A stretch of DNA of 64,000 nucleotides from Streptomyces sp. SLBN-118 (GCF_006715635.1 NZ_VFNP01000001.1:2418001-2482000), one strand, 5' to 3'. Positions 27,805-36,782 are shown, numbered from the stretch's first letter. Notes: generated by a model not told the origin, from the letters alone. Numbers and translations: made by a program.

Positions 27805-28914
27805 TCATGTGCCGTACTCGCGTAGAACGTAATGCACAGCGCTGAGTTCGCGCCGGGATCTTTGGGAGACGAGATTTCCGTCGAGCAGTCGGCAGGCGCG
27901 GCCATCAAGATCAGAGGCTAGCCCCGGTGACGCCTGGGGCAGCCATGTGTTCGTGGTCAGGAGCGCCCAGATCGAATGGACGTACAAGTCGACATATCCG
28001 GGTGCCTGGTGGAGGCCCTGCGCCAGCCCGCGACGGAGCAAGGTGACAGGGTCCCAGTCGGCCCGGTTCCGGTCGCGCATGAATGCGTCATCGGCTTGGG
28101 GTTGGCTGAATGCCCCAAGCCAGTATGCCCAGTAGTTGAGGTTCGCCGTCTCCCCGTCGTCGTCATCAGCCATGGATCGCTCGATGAAATCGAGGAGAGG
28201 TTGGGGATCGCCCAACCGCGCGAGAGCCGTTGCGGTGGAGCGGGCCTCTGCCCACTGCGGTGACCACCCGCGGACCGAGAGCACGCCTCTGCGGTCGTGG
28301 AGCGCGCGAACCGCCCACGAGGTGGCTTCGGGACTCCGGTCGTACGACGCGAGATAGAGCGCCTGTCGGTGCAGAAGTATCCCGTTGCTTCCCATCCTGG
28401 TTGCGGCCGCGGCAGTGCTACGAAGGTGAGAGAAGAACGCGCTGCGATCCTGCGCGGGCATAAGCGGGGCGGTGGCAACAGGGCCGCGCCGCGCCGGAAC
28501 CGGACTGTTCGCAAGGACGGGCGGAGTCGTTCCATTTACCGCCCAGTCGATCAGGTGCGCGGTGTCGCGCGTGTGCACCCATCCCGCGAGCGGATGGAGT
28601 TCGGTCCGCAGTGAGGGATCAAGAGCGGCACCAACAATCCGATCCGCATCCATCGCCGCATCCAGGAGGCCGACGACTGTCCGATCCGCACCGAGGGCCA
28701 GTAACCGGTGCCGAAGCGCAAGCAGCGCTCCGGCCTTCATGTTGGCGACAGGCCGACGTCCGGATTCCCAGCCCTGCACGGTGGCCAGGTCGACCCCCAG
28801 GTCTTCCGCCATACCGGATTGCGTGCGAGGGACGCTCTCCCTGGCCATACGCAGTACAAACCCGGTGATGGTGCCCGTGACCGCACGTCGCCGTGCAGGC
28901 CGCCTCGCGTCCAT
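27805..28914 (-). CDS. XRE-type HTH regulator with long C-terminal repeat domain
   Basis: A 369-aa protein. Residues ~10-60 form a Cro/C1 helix-turn-helix (FVLRMARESVPRTQSGMAED, then LGVDLATVQGWESGRRPV). The remaining ~300 residues are helical and TPR-like, with no enzyme motif I recognise. The start is ATG 28914 with GGGGAG just upstream; the frame is open to 29052 but lacks a ribosome site there. It precedes the HD hydrolase by 17 bp. Similar XRE-HD pairs recur in Streptomyces in my memory. A sensory or regulatory role over the HD enzyme is inferred. Confidence 0.82.
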   Translation of the reverse strand: MDARRPARRRAVTGTITGFVLRMARESVPRTQSGMAEDLGVDLATVQGWESGRRPVANMKAGALLALRHRLLALGADRTVVGLLDAAMDADRIVGAALDPSLRTELHPLAGWVHTRDTAHLIDWAVNGTTPPVLANSPVPARRGPVATAPLMPAQDRSAFFSHLRSTAAAATRMGSNGILLHRQALYLASYDRSPEATSWAVRALHDRRGVLSVRGWSPQWAEARSTATALARLGDPQPLLDFIERSMADDDDGETANLNYWAYWLGAFSQPQADDAFMRDRNRADWDPVTLLRRGLAQGLHQAPGYVDLYVHSIWALLTTNTWLPQASPGLASDLDGRACRLLDGNLVSQRSRRELSAVHYVLREYGT

Positions 28915-29062
28915 GACGCTCCCCGAATGCGCTCCGTCTCCAAACACGTACCCACAGTCAAATACACAGACCGTATGGCTGGGTGAGCCCTCCGGGCCGT
29001 CGTGGCAGCTCCCCGTCTGATACGCGCGAGAGCTCGACAAGGCTCGCCGCACTCCTGAGACG

Positions 29063-29665
29063 CTAGGAGCGTGTCCCAGTAGCAGGCAACCCGCCTGTCG
29101 GAGCCTGCGTGGGCGGGGCGGCGAGCTGGGCGGCGCGGATGGTGAGGTAGTGCCGTTCCGGGAGGCTGGCCGTACGGTTTGCTGCTGCGCGGTAGCTCTC
29201 GATCGCGGCTTGAAGGTCGCCGGCCATCTCCAGGAGATGGGCCTTGGCGGCGTAGAGGCTATGGTGCTCCGCCAGGCGTCCGTCGGACTCCAGAACCCTC
29301 AGCATGGCGAGGCCTGCAGTCGGGCCGTGCACCATGGCGGCGGCGACGGCGCGGTTGAGCGAGACCAGGGGATTGGGCGACATGTGTTCCAGCACTCCGT
29401 ACAGCGCGAGGATCTGGGGCCAATCGGTCTCCTCGACGGTCGCCGCCTCGTCGTGAACGGCGGCTACAGCCGCCTGGATCTGGTAAGGGCCGACGGGGCC
29501 CGTGGGGCATGGCTTCGGTGATGAGCGCGACTCCCTCGGCGATCGCCTTCTCGTCCCAGAGTGTTCGGTCCTGTTCGACCAGCGGGATGAGCTCGCCGCC
29601 CGGCCCTGTGCGCGCCGGGCTCCGGGCGTCGGTGAGCAGCTCACACTCGTGCGCCCCCTGTCGGG
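29063..29665 (-). pseudogene. Decayed ECF sigma factor (ECF42 type, DUF6596 C-terminal part)
   Basis: The sequence matches the C-terminal half of ECF42-type sigma factors: LLTDARSPARTGPGGELIPL, then VEQDRTLWDEKAIAEGVALI in one frame, and GPYQIQAAVAAVHDEAA, DWPQILALYGVLE, NPLVSLNRAVA and HLLEMAGDLQAAIESYRAAA in the next. The frames are joined at a run of four G (29495-29498, plus strand) that looks one base too long. The sigma-2 and sigma-4 regions, some 230 residues, are absent upstream of ~29665. Two independent lesions make a functional product very unlikely. Confidence 0.8.
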
Positions 29666-29778
29666 CGCTCTCACCGATAGGTAGAAGCGCGCCCGACGAT
29701 TTCGACATCCCCGAGCAAGAATCTGCGAAAGATTCCTGGAAGCAGCTCCGCTTTCCGCCCTACAGCTGACTCACGCTG

Positions 29779-30111
29779 CTAGATCACGTCCTCCAGCTCC
29801 TGGAGCAGCCGTCGCTTGGGACGGGCGCCCACCATCGACATCAGTGGTTCGCCCTCGCGGAACACCATCAGCGTCGGCATCGACAGCACGGCGTACCGCG
29901 TCGTCGTCTCCGGGTTGGTGTCCACATCGAGCTGGACCACCTTGAGCCGGTCGGCCTCCTCGCTCGCCAACGCGCTGAGCACGGGGGCGAGTTGGCGGCA
30001 AGGGCCGCACCAGTCGGCCGTGAACTCGACCAGGACCGGGCGGTCGGACCTGAGCACCTCGTCGTCGAAGTCGGCGTCCGTCACCTCGGCGACGCCTGCT
30101 GCGTGGATCAT
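29779..30111 (-). CDS. Thioredoxin
   Basis: A 110-aa cytoplasmic thiol-disulfide oxidoreductase. The active site WCGPC is in VEFTADWCGPCRQLAPVL, and the cis-proline region is VLSMPTLMVFREGEP. Length and order match classical thioredoxins. ATG 30111 has GGAGGA seven bases upstream and overlaps the stop of the MerR gene by 4 bp (ATGA), so the two are translationally coupled. It is probably induced with, and by, that regulator. No thioredoxin reductase is nearby. Confidence 0.95.
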   Translation of the reverse strand: MIHAAGVAEVTDADFDDEVLRSDRPVLVEFTADWCGPCRQLAPVLSALASEEADRLKVVQLDVDTNPETTTRYAVLSMPTLMVFREGEPLMSMVGARPKRRLLQELEDVI

Positions 30112-30524
30112 GCCTGTTCTCCTCCGTCGGTCACCTGGGTCAGCTCGCACAGCGGCTCGGGACCGCCCGGCAGCTCCGCCTCGGCGCGGGCGAGCTGAGC
30201 GCCCACCTGGGCGCGTACCGACTGAAGCCGGCCGATGAGCGTGTCCAGCTCGCCGAGCTTGGCGCGGTAGACGGCGATCGAGGCGGGACAGGAGTCCCCG
30301 GCCGGATGCCCGGCGCGCAGGCACTCGACGAACGGCCGCGTCTCCTCCAGGCCGAACCCGAAGTCCTGGAGGGTCCGGATCTGCTGGAGCAGTCGCAGGT
30401 CGTCCTCGTTGTACGTGCGGTAGCCGTTCACCGCCCGCCGGGCGGGCAGAAGCCCGCGGGACTCGTAGTAGCGCAGGGTGCGGGTGGTGGTTCCGGCCCG
30501 TTCCGCGAGCTCGCCGATTCGCAT
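30108..30524 (-). CDS. MerR-family regulator coupled to thioredoxin
   Basis: A 138-aa MerR protein. The N-terminal winged helix is standard (MRIGELAERAGTTTRTLRYY, then ESRGLLPARRAVNGYRTY). A dimerisation helix follows, with two cysteines 11 residues apart in CLRAGHPAGDSC, and a third near the C-terminus (PLCELTQ). The paired cysteines suggest sensing of redox state or a metal, as inference; they do not match the SoxR iron-sulfur motif. The start is ATG 30524. The promoter just upstream has the 19-bp spacer and dyad typical of MerR activation. It controls itself and the overlapping thioredoxin gene. Confidence 0.9.
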   Translation of the reverse strand: MRIGELAERAGTTTRTLRYYESRGLLPARRAVNGYRTYNEDDLRLLQQIRTLQDFGFGLEETRPFVECLRAGHPAGDSCPASIAVYRAKLGELDTLIGRLQSVRAQVGAQLARAEAELPGGPEPLCELTQVTDGGEQA

Positions 30525-30531
30525 GTCTTCG

Positions 30532-30562
30532 ACGGTAGTCCTTGACGTCGGCGTCAGGGCAA
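30532..30562 (-). promoter_or_regulatory. MerR-type promoter with 19-bp spacer and dyad
   Basis: On the minus strand, -35 TTGCCC (30562-30557) and -10 TACCGT (30537-30532) are 19 bp apart. The spacer carries an imperfect dyad (CCTGACG...CGTCAAGG, 30540-30559). The expected transcription start falls about at the merR ATG, so the transcript may be leaderless. The site overlaps the 3' end of the next gene upstream. Confidence 0.75.
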
Positions 30563-32122
30563 GAGCGTCGGCGGCAGGTAGACGCGGTAGGTTTCCCGGC
30601 CGCGTACGTGCGGCAGGGCGGTGGTCCGCCAGGTGCGCGCGTACGCCGGTGGAGCGTTGCCGCCGGCCACGACGACGGCCACCGGCATGCGGTGGGTGGC
30701 GGCCACGATGCCGTCGGACGTGATGCTGGCGTCATGGCCTCCGGACTGGCGTGAGGCGCATCCCGCGTAGTACGCGATCGGGACGGCATCGTGGCCGCTG
30801 ACCATGCAGGGCGGGCGGACGCCCAGCCGGTGCAGCCCGGTGGCGATCGCCGAGTAGTGCGCACGCAGGGAGCGGTTGACGTCCAGCATGTGGCGGAGCA
30901 CTCCGTACTGGACCGCGAGGTGGCCGGTGAGTGCCAGGGCGAGGACTCCGGCACCGACCGGCCTGAGTGACGGCCGGACGGCGGTGACCAGGAAGACGGA
31001 CAGGAAGACCAGGCATTCGGCCACGGGCAGCGACAGGAGCGCGTAGGCGGGGAGGAGAAAACGTGGCGCGGCGTATTCGATGAGGAAGAGGTACGGCACC
31101 GAGAGCGCTGCCGCGGTGAAGGTCGCGAGCAAAGCGGCTGCGCCTCGGTGCGTACGGGGGCCCGGGGGTGAGCCGGACCGCCAGGGCTCCCGGGAATCCC
31201 GGTCCGCGCGCAACGCCGCCCAGATGCCCCCGGCCGTGAGCACCGGCAGGGCGAACCACCATGCCGCCGCCACCGGGTGCTTCCAGGGCACGTCGCACGG
31301 GCGGCACAGCGAACGCCCGTCGAGCGCCCGCACCTGGTCGTCCACGGCCAGGTGCCAGCCGAGGCCGCCCTGGATCTCGCTCGCCCGGTGGAGCCGGGCG
31401 CCCAGACCTCCGTAGTGCGCGTACGCCTCGACGACCCATGGCACGGCCCCGAGCAGGAACCCGATGACGACCGCGGCGAACACCGCCGGACGGCGCCGCC
31501 CCGGAACCAGCAGCGCCGCGGCGGCGAGCGGCAGGGCCAGCCACAGCCCGTCGGAAGGGCGCATGAGCACAACGACGGCGACGGCGCACCCGGCGCCGGC
31601 CACGGCCCTGCGCTCCCCCGGACGGGGCACGGCTCGCAGGAACCAGCCGACGGCGGCCAGGGCCCCGAGCGCGCACCACAGATTGGGCATGGCCTGGGGG
31701 CCGTAGAAGACCGTGATCCACAGGCCGGCGAACACCGCGCCCGCGCCGCCGAGCACGGCGACGGGCACCAGTCTGCGCCAGATCCACAGGCAGGCGAACA
31801 GCCCGGCGCCGGACAGCAGCGCCAGGTAGACCCGGATCGCGGTGGTGGAGGCAGTCAGGGAGGCCACTGGAGCGACGAGGTAGGAAATCCCCCGCGCGCG
31901 GGGTGCGCTGAAGTACGCGGGCGGGGCATTCCCCCCGACCTGGCTGACGTAGACGGTCTCGTCCCAGCCGAGCCCGGACCCCGGTACCACCAGGATCAGC
32001 TGAGCGGCGGTGAAGGCCACCGCGACGGTCAGCAGCCACGGCAGCGGCCGGCCCCCTGTCGTCCATGGCGACCGGCCGCGCATGGGGACAGGCACCGGGT
32101 GCAGCGCCAGGCGTTCTTGCAT
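30554..32122 (-). CDS. GT39-like multipass membrane glycosyltransferase or related protein
   Basis: A 522-aa polytopic membrane protein with about ten hydrophobic segments. An early loop has GLGWDETVYVSQVGG, whose Asp-Glu pair after the first span resembles the catalytic acidic motif of GT39/PMT-type polyprenyl-phosphate-dependent enzymes. Later blocks include RPSDGLWLALPL, FLLPAYALLSLPVAE and a soluble C-terminal tail (~100 residues). The start is ATG 32122 with GAGGA eight bases upstream. The frame runs on to 33241 but that part is the pseudogene region. Acceptor and donor are unknown. It would act at the membrane's outer face. Confidence 0.75.
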   Translation of the reverse strand: MQERLALHPVPVPMRGRSPWTTGGRPLPWLLTVAVAFTAAQLILVVPGSGLGWDETVYVSQVGGNAPPAYFSAPRARGISYLVAPVASLTASTTAIRVYLALLSGAGLFACLWIWRRLVPVAVLGGAGAVFAGLWITVFYGPQAMPNLWCALGALAAVGWFLRAVPRPGERRAVAGAGCAVAVVVLMRPSDGLWLALPLAAAALLVPGRRRPAVFAAVVIGFLLGAVPWVVEAYAHYGGLGARLHRASEIQGGLGWHLAVDDQVRALDGRSLCRPCDVPWKHPVAAAWWFALPVLTAGGIWAALRADRDSREPWRSGSPPGPRTHRGAAALLATFTAAALSVPYLFLIEYAAPRFLLPAYALLSLPVAECLVFLSVFLVTAVRPSLRPVGAGVLALALTGHLAVQYGVLRHMLDVNRSLRAHYSAIATGLHRLGVRPPCMVSGHDAVPIAYYAGCASRQSGGHDASITSDGIVAATHRMPVAVVVAGGNAPPAYARTWRTTALPHVRGRETYRVYLPPTLLP

Positions 32123-32250
32123 GGTGAAGTCCTCGCCGAGAGCCCGGGCCGGGAGGGGACGGGTACGCCGGTAACACTGCGGCGGGGGCGGGAAGCGGGC
32201 AACCGGAGAGTCCATTCGGCCCAAGGACCCACAAGGCCCAAGGGCACGGG

Positions 32251-32926
32251 CTACCCGGTGACCGCCTCGTACGTGCTCGCCCAGTCGTCGGGGCCGTGGC
32301 CCTTCGCGATCGCCCGGTCGGCGACCGCCTTGATGGACTCCAGCTGCGAGACGTCGAGCCCGCGGGTGCGGGCGGCATCCAGGATGTGCTCGACGCCCGC
32401 GGCCATCATGCCGAGGTTGGCCTGGGCTCCCGGATGGCTGCCCGCATCGATGTTGGCCGCCGTGTACTCCGCGATCGGCGGCAGGATCTGGACGATGGTG
32501 TTCATGTACGGGGCGAGGTCGGCGGCCTTGACCCCGCCGGCCTTGGCCAGCGCGTACGCGTGGACGAGGCCCGAGATGCCGCCGTAGAAGAAGTCGAGCG
32601 GTGGCAGCTTCGCGGGAGCGCTCGGGCGTGTCCGAGGTGAGGTTGACCAGGACGCGGTCGGCGAGCGGGGCGAGGATCGCGGCGGACGCGTCGTGGTCGA
32701 CGACGCAGACCACGGTCAACTCGCTTGCGCGTACGGCCTCTTCGGCACTCGGCGCCCGGACCGCGCCGCGGGTGACCAGTTCTTCGCCGGTGCCCGGGGA
32801 GCGGTTCCAGACGGTGGTGGGATGGCCTGCGTCGATCAGGGCGCCGGCGAGGGCCCGGCCCATCGCGCCGAGGCCGAGGACGGTGACGGAAGTCAGTGGG
32901 GTGTTGGTGGTTGACATGTCGGCCAT
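32251..32926 (-). pseudogene. Broken imine-reductase / beta-hydroxyacid-dehydrogenase-like gene
   Basis: The N-terminal Rossmann part is clear (TVLGLGAMGRALAGALIDAG, WNRSPGTGEELVTRGA, VLVNLTSDTPERSREAA). The C-terminal helical part is also clear but in another frame (LDFFYGGISGLVHAYALAKA, NTIVQILPPIAEYTAANIDA, VADRAIAKGHGPDDWASTYE). Roughly 80 residues that should link them are missing, and the join near 32610 changes frame. An internal deletion therefore destroyed an NADPH-dependent reductase of the NAD-binding-2/IRED type. Start would be ATG 32926 or 32917. Confidence 0.82.
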
Positions 32927-33042
32927 GCTTGTTCGCCCGCGTACTCCCCGACAAGTACCGACAAATAAGTCAGGTACCAACCAAAGGGTAACCATCCAGC
33001 TACGGCGAGCCTGGCCTCGTCGGGCGGCGCCAACTACCCCGG

Positions 33043-33474
33043 TCAGTCCGCGAAACGGCGAACGTAGCGCCGCTGCCAGGGGGTTTCGACGGCGCGGGGA
33101 TCGTAGTTCCGGCGTACGAAGTCCACCGCCCGGCCGGACGGCACCCCGTCGAGAACGGCGATACACGCCAGTGCTGTCCCGGTGCGCCCGCGCCCGCCGC
33201 CGCAGGCGATCTCGACGCGTTCCTCCGCGGCCCGCTCCCATGCCTCGGTGAGAACCGCACGGGCCTCGGCCGGACTGCTGGGCAGCCGGAAGTCCGGCCA
33301 GCGCAGCCAGCGAGCCTCCCAGACGACGGCGGGCGGCGGCTTCCCCAGCAGATACACGCCGTACGCGGGCACCGGCCCGGCGGGAAGGGGGCGCCGAAGC
33401 CCCCGCCCCCGGACGAGCCGCCCGGAGGGAAGCCGCAGAACACCGGGGTCGGTCGGCTGCCAGGTCTCGGTCAC
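33043..33474 (-). CDS. Small protein-tyrosine / dual-specificity phosphatase-like protein
   Basis: A 143-aa protein with the CX5R phosphatase signature in IACGGGRGRTGTALAC (Cys, then five residues, then Arg), followed by a helix as in the PTP fold. A possible general acid lies upstream in RWPDFRLP. It probably hydrolyses phosphotyrosine or another phosphoester in the cytoplasm. The start is GTG 33474 (VTETWQPTDPG), chosen because the upstream frame is low complexity; the ribosome site is weak. It stands alone, between the broken reductase and a terminator. Confidence 0.78.
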   Translation of the reverse strand: MTETWQPTDPGVLRLPSGRLVRGRGLRRPLPAGPVPAYGVYLLGKPPPAVVWEARWLRWPDFRLPSSPAEARAVLTEAWERAAEERVEIACGGGRGRTGTALACIAVLDGVPSGRAVDFVRRNYDPRAVETPWQRRYVRRFAD

Positions 33475-33520
33475 CTGCTCACCGTATGTGCTGCGGCCCG
33501 GTGTTGGCCGGCCGTACGCA

Positions 33521-33559
33521 GAGCAGGGACCGGCGCCCCGAGCGCGCCGGTCCCTGCTC
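33521..33559. terminator. Strong stem-loop terminator
   Basis: A perfect 15-bp inverted repeat, GAGCAGGGACCGGCG with its complement, and a 9-base loop. It lies 89 bp beyond the stop of the leftward symporter gene and before the phosphatase start. Confidence 0.75.
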
Positions 33560-33647
33560 CTGCCGGACCTGAAGGTGATGCCCACGGAATGTCAGGACCG
33601 CATAAGTGCCAGGCCCTCATGCTCCAGGCCTCATGGATGCCGGGCCT

Positions 33648-35021
33648 TCAGACCTTCGCCGGCACCCCGTCGTCTTCGCGCGGCTCCGGCACACCCGCCT
33701 CCGGTGCCGGCACGGCGCCACGTGCCTCGTCGTCGAGCAGGGTCTTCTCGTCGAACGGGACCCGCCCGGCCAGCACCTGCTCGACCCGCGACGTGTCGAT
33801 CTCCTTGGTCCAGGTCCCGACCAGCATCGTCGCCACCGCGTTGCCCGCGAAGTTGGTCAGGGCCCGCGCCTCGCTCATGAAGCGGTCGATGCCGACGATC
33901 AGGCCGACCCCGTCGACCAGTTCGGGACGGTGCGACTGCAGGCCGCCCGCCAGCGTAGCCAGGCCCGCGCCGGTGACGCCCGCCGCGCCCTTGGAGGCGA
34001 CGAAGAGGAAGAGCAGCAGCGCGATCTGCTCCCCGAGCGACATGGGGTTGCCCATCGCGTCGGCGATGAAGAGCGAGGCCATGGTCATGTAGATCATGGT
34101 GCCGTCGAGGTTGAAGGAGTAGCCGGTCGGAACGGTGATGCCGACCACCGGCTTGCTGACGCCCAGGTGCTCCATCTTCGCGATGAGCCGCGGGAGGGCG
34201 GACTCGGACGAGGAGGTGGACAGGATCAGCAGGAACTCACGGCCCAGGTACCTGAAGAGCGTGAAGATGTTGACGCCCGCGACGATCCGCAGCAGCGCGC
34301 CGAGCACGATGAAGACGAACAGGAAGCAGGTCACGTAGAAGCCGAGCATCAGGACGGCGAGGCTCTTGAGAGCGTCCAGTCCGGCCGACCCGGTGACGGC
34401 GGCGATCGCACCGAAGGCGCCGATCGGCGCGGCCCACATCACCATGGCGAGGATGCGGAAGACGAGGCGCTGGATGTGTTCGACACCGCGCAGCACCGGC
34501 TGCCCGGCCGAGCCCATCGCCTGCAGCGCGAACCCGGCGAGCAGCGCGACCAGCAAGGTCTGCAGAACCTCGCCCTCGGTGAAGGCGGAGACGATCGTGG
34601 TCGGGATGATCCCGAGCAGGAATTCCGTCGTGTCCTTGGCCTCCGCCGAGACCTGGCTGTGGCCCGCGTCCTTGACCGCGTCGGTCAGCGCCAGACCCTC
34701 ACCGGGCTGGAGGATGTTGCCGACGACCAGTCCGATGCCGAGCGCGACCATCGACATGACCAGGAAGTAGCCGAGCGCTATGCCACCGACGGCGCCCACC
34801 TTGGCGGCCTTGCGTACCGAGCCGATGCCCAGCACGATCGTGCAGAAGATGATCGGCGAGATCATCATCTTGATCAGGTTCACAAAGCCGGTGCCCAGCG
34901 GCTTGAGCTCGACGGCGAACTCAGGGGCAGCCAGGCCCACGGCGATGCCCAGCACCACCGCGATGATCACGGCGATATAGAGATAGTGCGTACGGTCCCG
35001 CCTGACGGCTCCTGTAGCCAC
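33648..35021 (-). CDS. Dicarboxylate/amino acid:cation symporter (DctA/SDF family)
   Basis: A 457-aa membrane importer of C4-dicarboxylates or acidic amino acids. Family motifs are LIKMMISPIIFCTIVLGI, the serine-rich hairpin STSSSESALPRLI, and GYSFNLDGTMIYM (NLDGT substrate/cation site). The start is GTG 35021, since AAGGAGG lies five bases upstream; ATG 35045 is less well placed. It is divergent from a CitA/CitB-type sensor kinase and regulator, which in this arrangement usually induce the transporter in response to external dicarboxylate. Confidence 0.92.
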   Translation of the reverse strand: MATGAVRRDRTHYLYIAVIIAVVLGIAVGLAAPEFAVELKPLGTGFVNLIKMMISPIIFCTIVLGIGSVRKAAKVGAVGGIALGYFLVMSMVALGIGLVVGNILQPGEGLALTDAVKDAGHSQVSAEAKDTTEFLLGIIPTTIVSAFTEGEVLQTLLVALLAGFALQAMGSAGQPVLRGVEHIQRLVFRILAMVMWAAPIGAFGAIAAVTGSAGLDALKSLAVLMLGFYVTCFLFVFIVLGALLRIVAGVNIFTLFRYLGREFLLILSTSSSESALPRLIAKMEHLGVSKPVVGITVPTGYSFNLDGTMIYMTMASLFIADAMGNPMSLGEQIALLLFLFVASKGAAGVTGAGLATLAGGLQSHRPELVDGVGLIVGIDRFMSEARALTNFAGNAVATMLVGTWTKEIDTSRVEQVLAGRVPFDEKTLLDDEARGAVPAPEAGVPEPREDDGVPAKV

Positions 35022-35144
35022 GGGGTCCTCCTTGTTCGAATTCATCCATGTCCCTATGGATGCCGTGACTATCGCCCACCCTGTGACCCCGGTCACCCTT
35101 ACGTTCTTTTCGTTCACGCAATTTCGGCCAGGCAGACTGGGTCC

Positions 35145-36752
35145 ATGCGCATACCCCGCCCCCGCAGCCTCGCGGGCCAGCTCTTCGCGATGCAGGTCGT
35201 GCTGGTCGCCGCGATAGTTGCGGGCTGCGCGCTCTTCACGTACATCACCGACCGTTCCCAGGCGGAGGAGACGGCGCGCCGCCAGTCCAGGGCCGCCGCC
35301 ACCGCCGTCGCGCGTTCACCTTCGGTGGTCGCCGCCGCGCGCTCCGCGCATCCGACCCGGCAGCTCCAGCCGTACACGGAGCGGCTGCGCCGTGACGCGG
35401 GCGTCAACTTCGTCGTGATCATGGCTCCGGACGGCACCCGCTGGACACACCCGGAGCCGGGCGAGATCGGGAAGAAGTATCTGGGGAGCATCGACGAGGC
35501 GCTGAAAGGCAAGATCTACAGCGAGAAGCATCTGGGCACGCTCGGTCCTTCGGTACGGACGGTGGCGCCCGTCTACGACCACGGGAAGATCACCGGGCTC
35601 GTCAGCGCGGGCATCACCATCGAGAAGATCAGCGAGCAGGTCAGCAAGCAGGTCGCCGCACTGCTCGGGGTCGCGGGCGCGGCGCTCGCGCTGGGCGGTC
35701 TCGGTACGTACGTGATCAACGCGCGGCTGCGGCGGCACACCCACGGCATGAACGCGGCCGAGCTGAGCCGGTTGCACGACTACCACGAGGCCGCGCTGCA
35801 CGCCGTGCGCGAAGGGCTTGTGATGCTCGACGGCCGGCGGCGGATCGCCCTCGTGAACGACGGGGCCCGGGAACTCCTCGGACTCGACGAGGACGTGGTC
35901 GGCCGGCCGGTGGACAGCCTCGGCCTGCCCGCGCCGCTCACCGGAGCGCTGCTGTCGGCTCAGCCGCGGGTCGACGAGGTCCATCTGACCGCTGACCGCG
36001 TCATCGTCGTGAACACCAGCCCGGTCGTCGGCGGCGAGCAGCGCGGGACGGTGGTCACGCTGCGGGACCACACCGAACTCCAGTCGCTCTCGGGCGAGTT
36101 GGACTCCGAGCGGGGCTTCACGCAGGCGCTGCGCTCGCAGGCGCACGAGGCGGCCAACCGCCTGCATACGGTCGTCTCGCTCATCGAACTCGGCCGCGCG
36201 GACGAGGCGGTCGAGTTCGCCACGGCGGAGCTCGAACTCGCGCAGGCCCTGACCGACCGGGTCGTGGGCTCGGTCGGCGAACCGGTGCTGGCCGCACTGC
36301 TGCTGGGCAAGGCGGCGCAGGCCAACGAGCGGGGCGTGGAGCTGGTGCTCGCGGAGGACAGCCGTATCGACGACGGCCTGCTGCCGCCGTCGCTGTCGGC
36401 GCGCGACCTGGTGACGATCCTGGGCAATCTGATCGACAACGCGGTGGACGCGGCGTCGGAGGCGGCGGCCACGCGCTCGCTGCGCGCCCGGGTCACCGTG
36501 ACGGTCCGCGCGGACCTGGACGAACTGCTGCTGCAGGTCACGGACACGGGCGCGGGAGTCGACCCGGCGGACGCGGACGAGGTCTTCCGCCGCGGCTGGT
36601 CCACGCACGGCGCGGGCCGCGGTCTGGGCCTGGCCCTGGTCAAGCAGGCGGCACACCGCAGCCGCGGGACGGTGGGGTTGGCCGAGGGCCCGGACGGCGG
36701 CGCGGAGTTCACCGTACGACTGCCGCTGCGACCTGCGGAGGTACGCGCATGA
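35145..36752 (+). CDS. CitA/DcuS-type sensor histidine kinase
   Basis: A 535-aa membrane kinase. A TM helix at ~14-34 is followed by a periplasmic-type PAS/Cache sensor (~35-175; LRRDAGVNFVVIMAPDGTRW, YDHGKITGLVSAGITI). A second TM is at ~180-200 and a cytoplasmic PAS at ~215-320. The phospho-acceptor His334 is in SQAHEAANRLHTVVSLIEL, the CitA/DcuS form. ATPase boxes are LGNLIDNAVDAA, VTDTGAGVD and GAGRGLGLALV. The start is ATG 35145, with only a weak ribosome site. It lies 30 bp before its response regulator and is divergent from the dicarboxylate symporter. Confidence 0.93.
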   Translation: MRIPRPRSLAGQLFAMQVVLVAAIVAGCALFTYITDRSQAEETARRQSRAAATAVARSPSVVAAARSAHPTRQLQPYTERLRRDAGVNFVVIMAPDGTRWTHPEPGEIGKKYLGSIDEALKGKIYSEKHLGTLGPSVRTVAPVYDHGKITGLVSAGITIEKISEQVSKQVAALLGVAGAALALGGLGTYVINARLRRHTHGMNAAELSRLHDYHEAALHAVREGLVMLDGRRRIALVNDGARELLGLDEDVVGRPVDSLGLPAPLTGALLSAQPRVDEVHLTADRVIVVNTSPVVGGEQRGTVVTLRDHTELQSLSGELDSERGFTQALRSQAHEAANRLHTVVSLIELGRADEAVEFATAELELAQALTDRVVGSVGEPVLAALLLGKAAQANERGVELVLAEDSRIDDGLLPPSLSARDLVTILGNLIDNAVDAASEAAATRSLRARVTVTVRADLDELLLQVTDTGAGVDPADADEVFRRGWSTHGAGRGLGLALVKQAAHRSRGTVGLAEGPDGGAEFTVRLPLRPAEVRA

Positions 36753-36782
36753 GCCGGAGTGCGCGCCGCGCGAGGTGGCCCG

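Noticed and set aside
30554..33241. A single 895-codon frame joining a reductase N-terminus to the GT39-like protein
   Set aside because: The frame joins two unrelated parts: a broken Rossmann gene and a membrane protein with its own ribosome site and ATG at 32122. There is no reason to expect a fusion.
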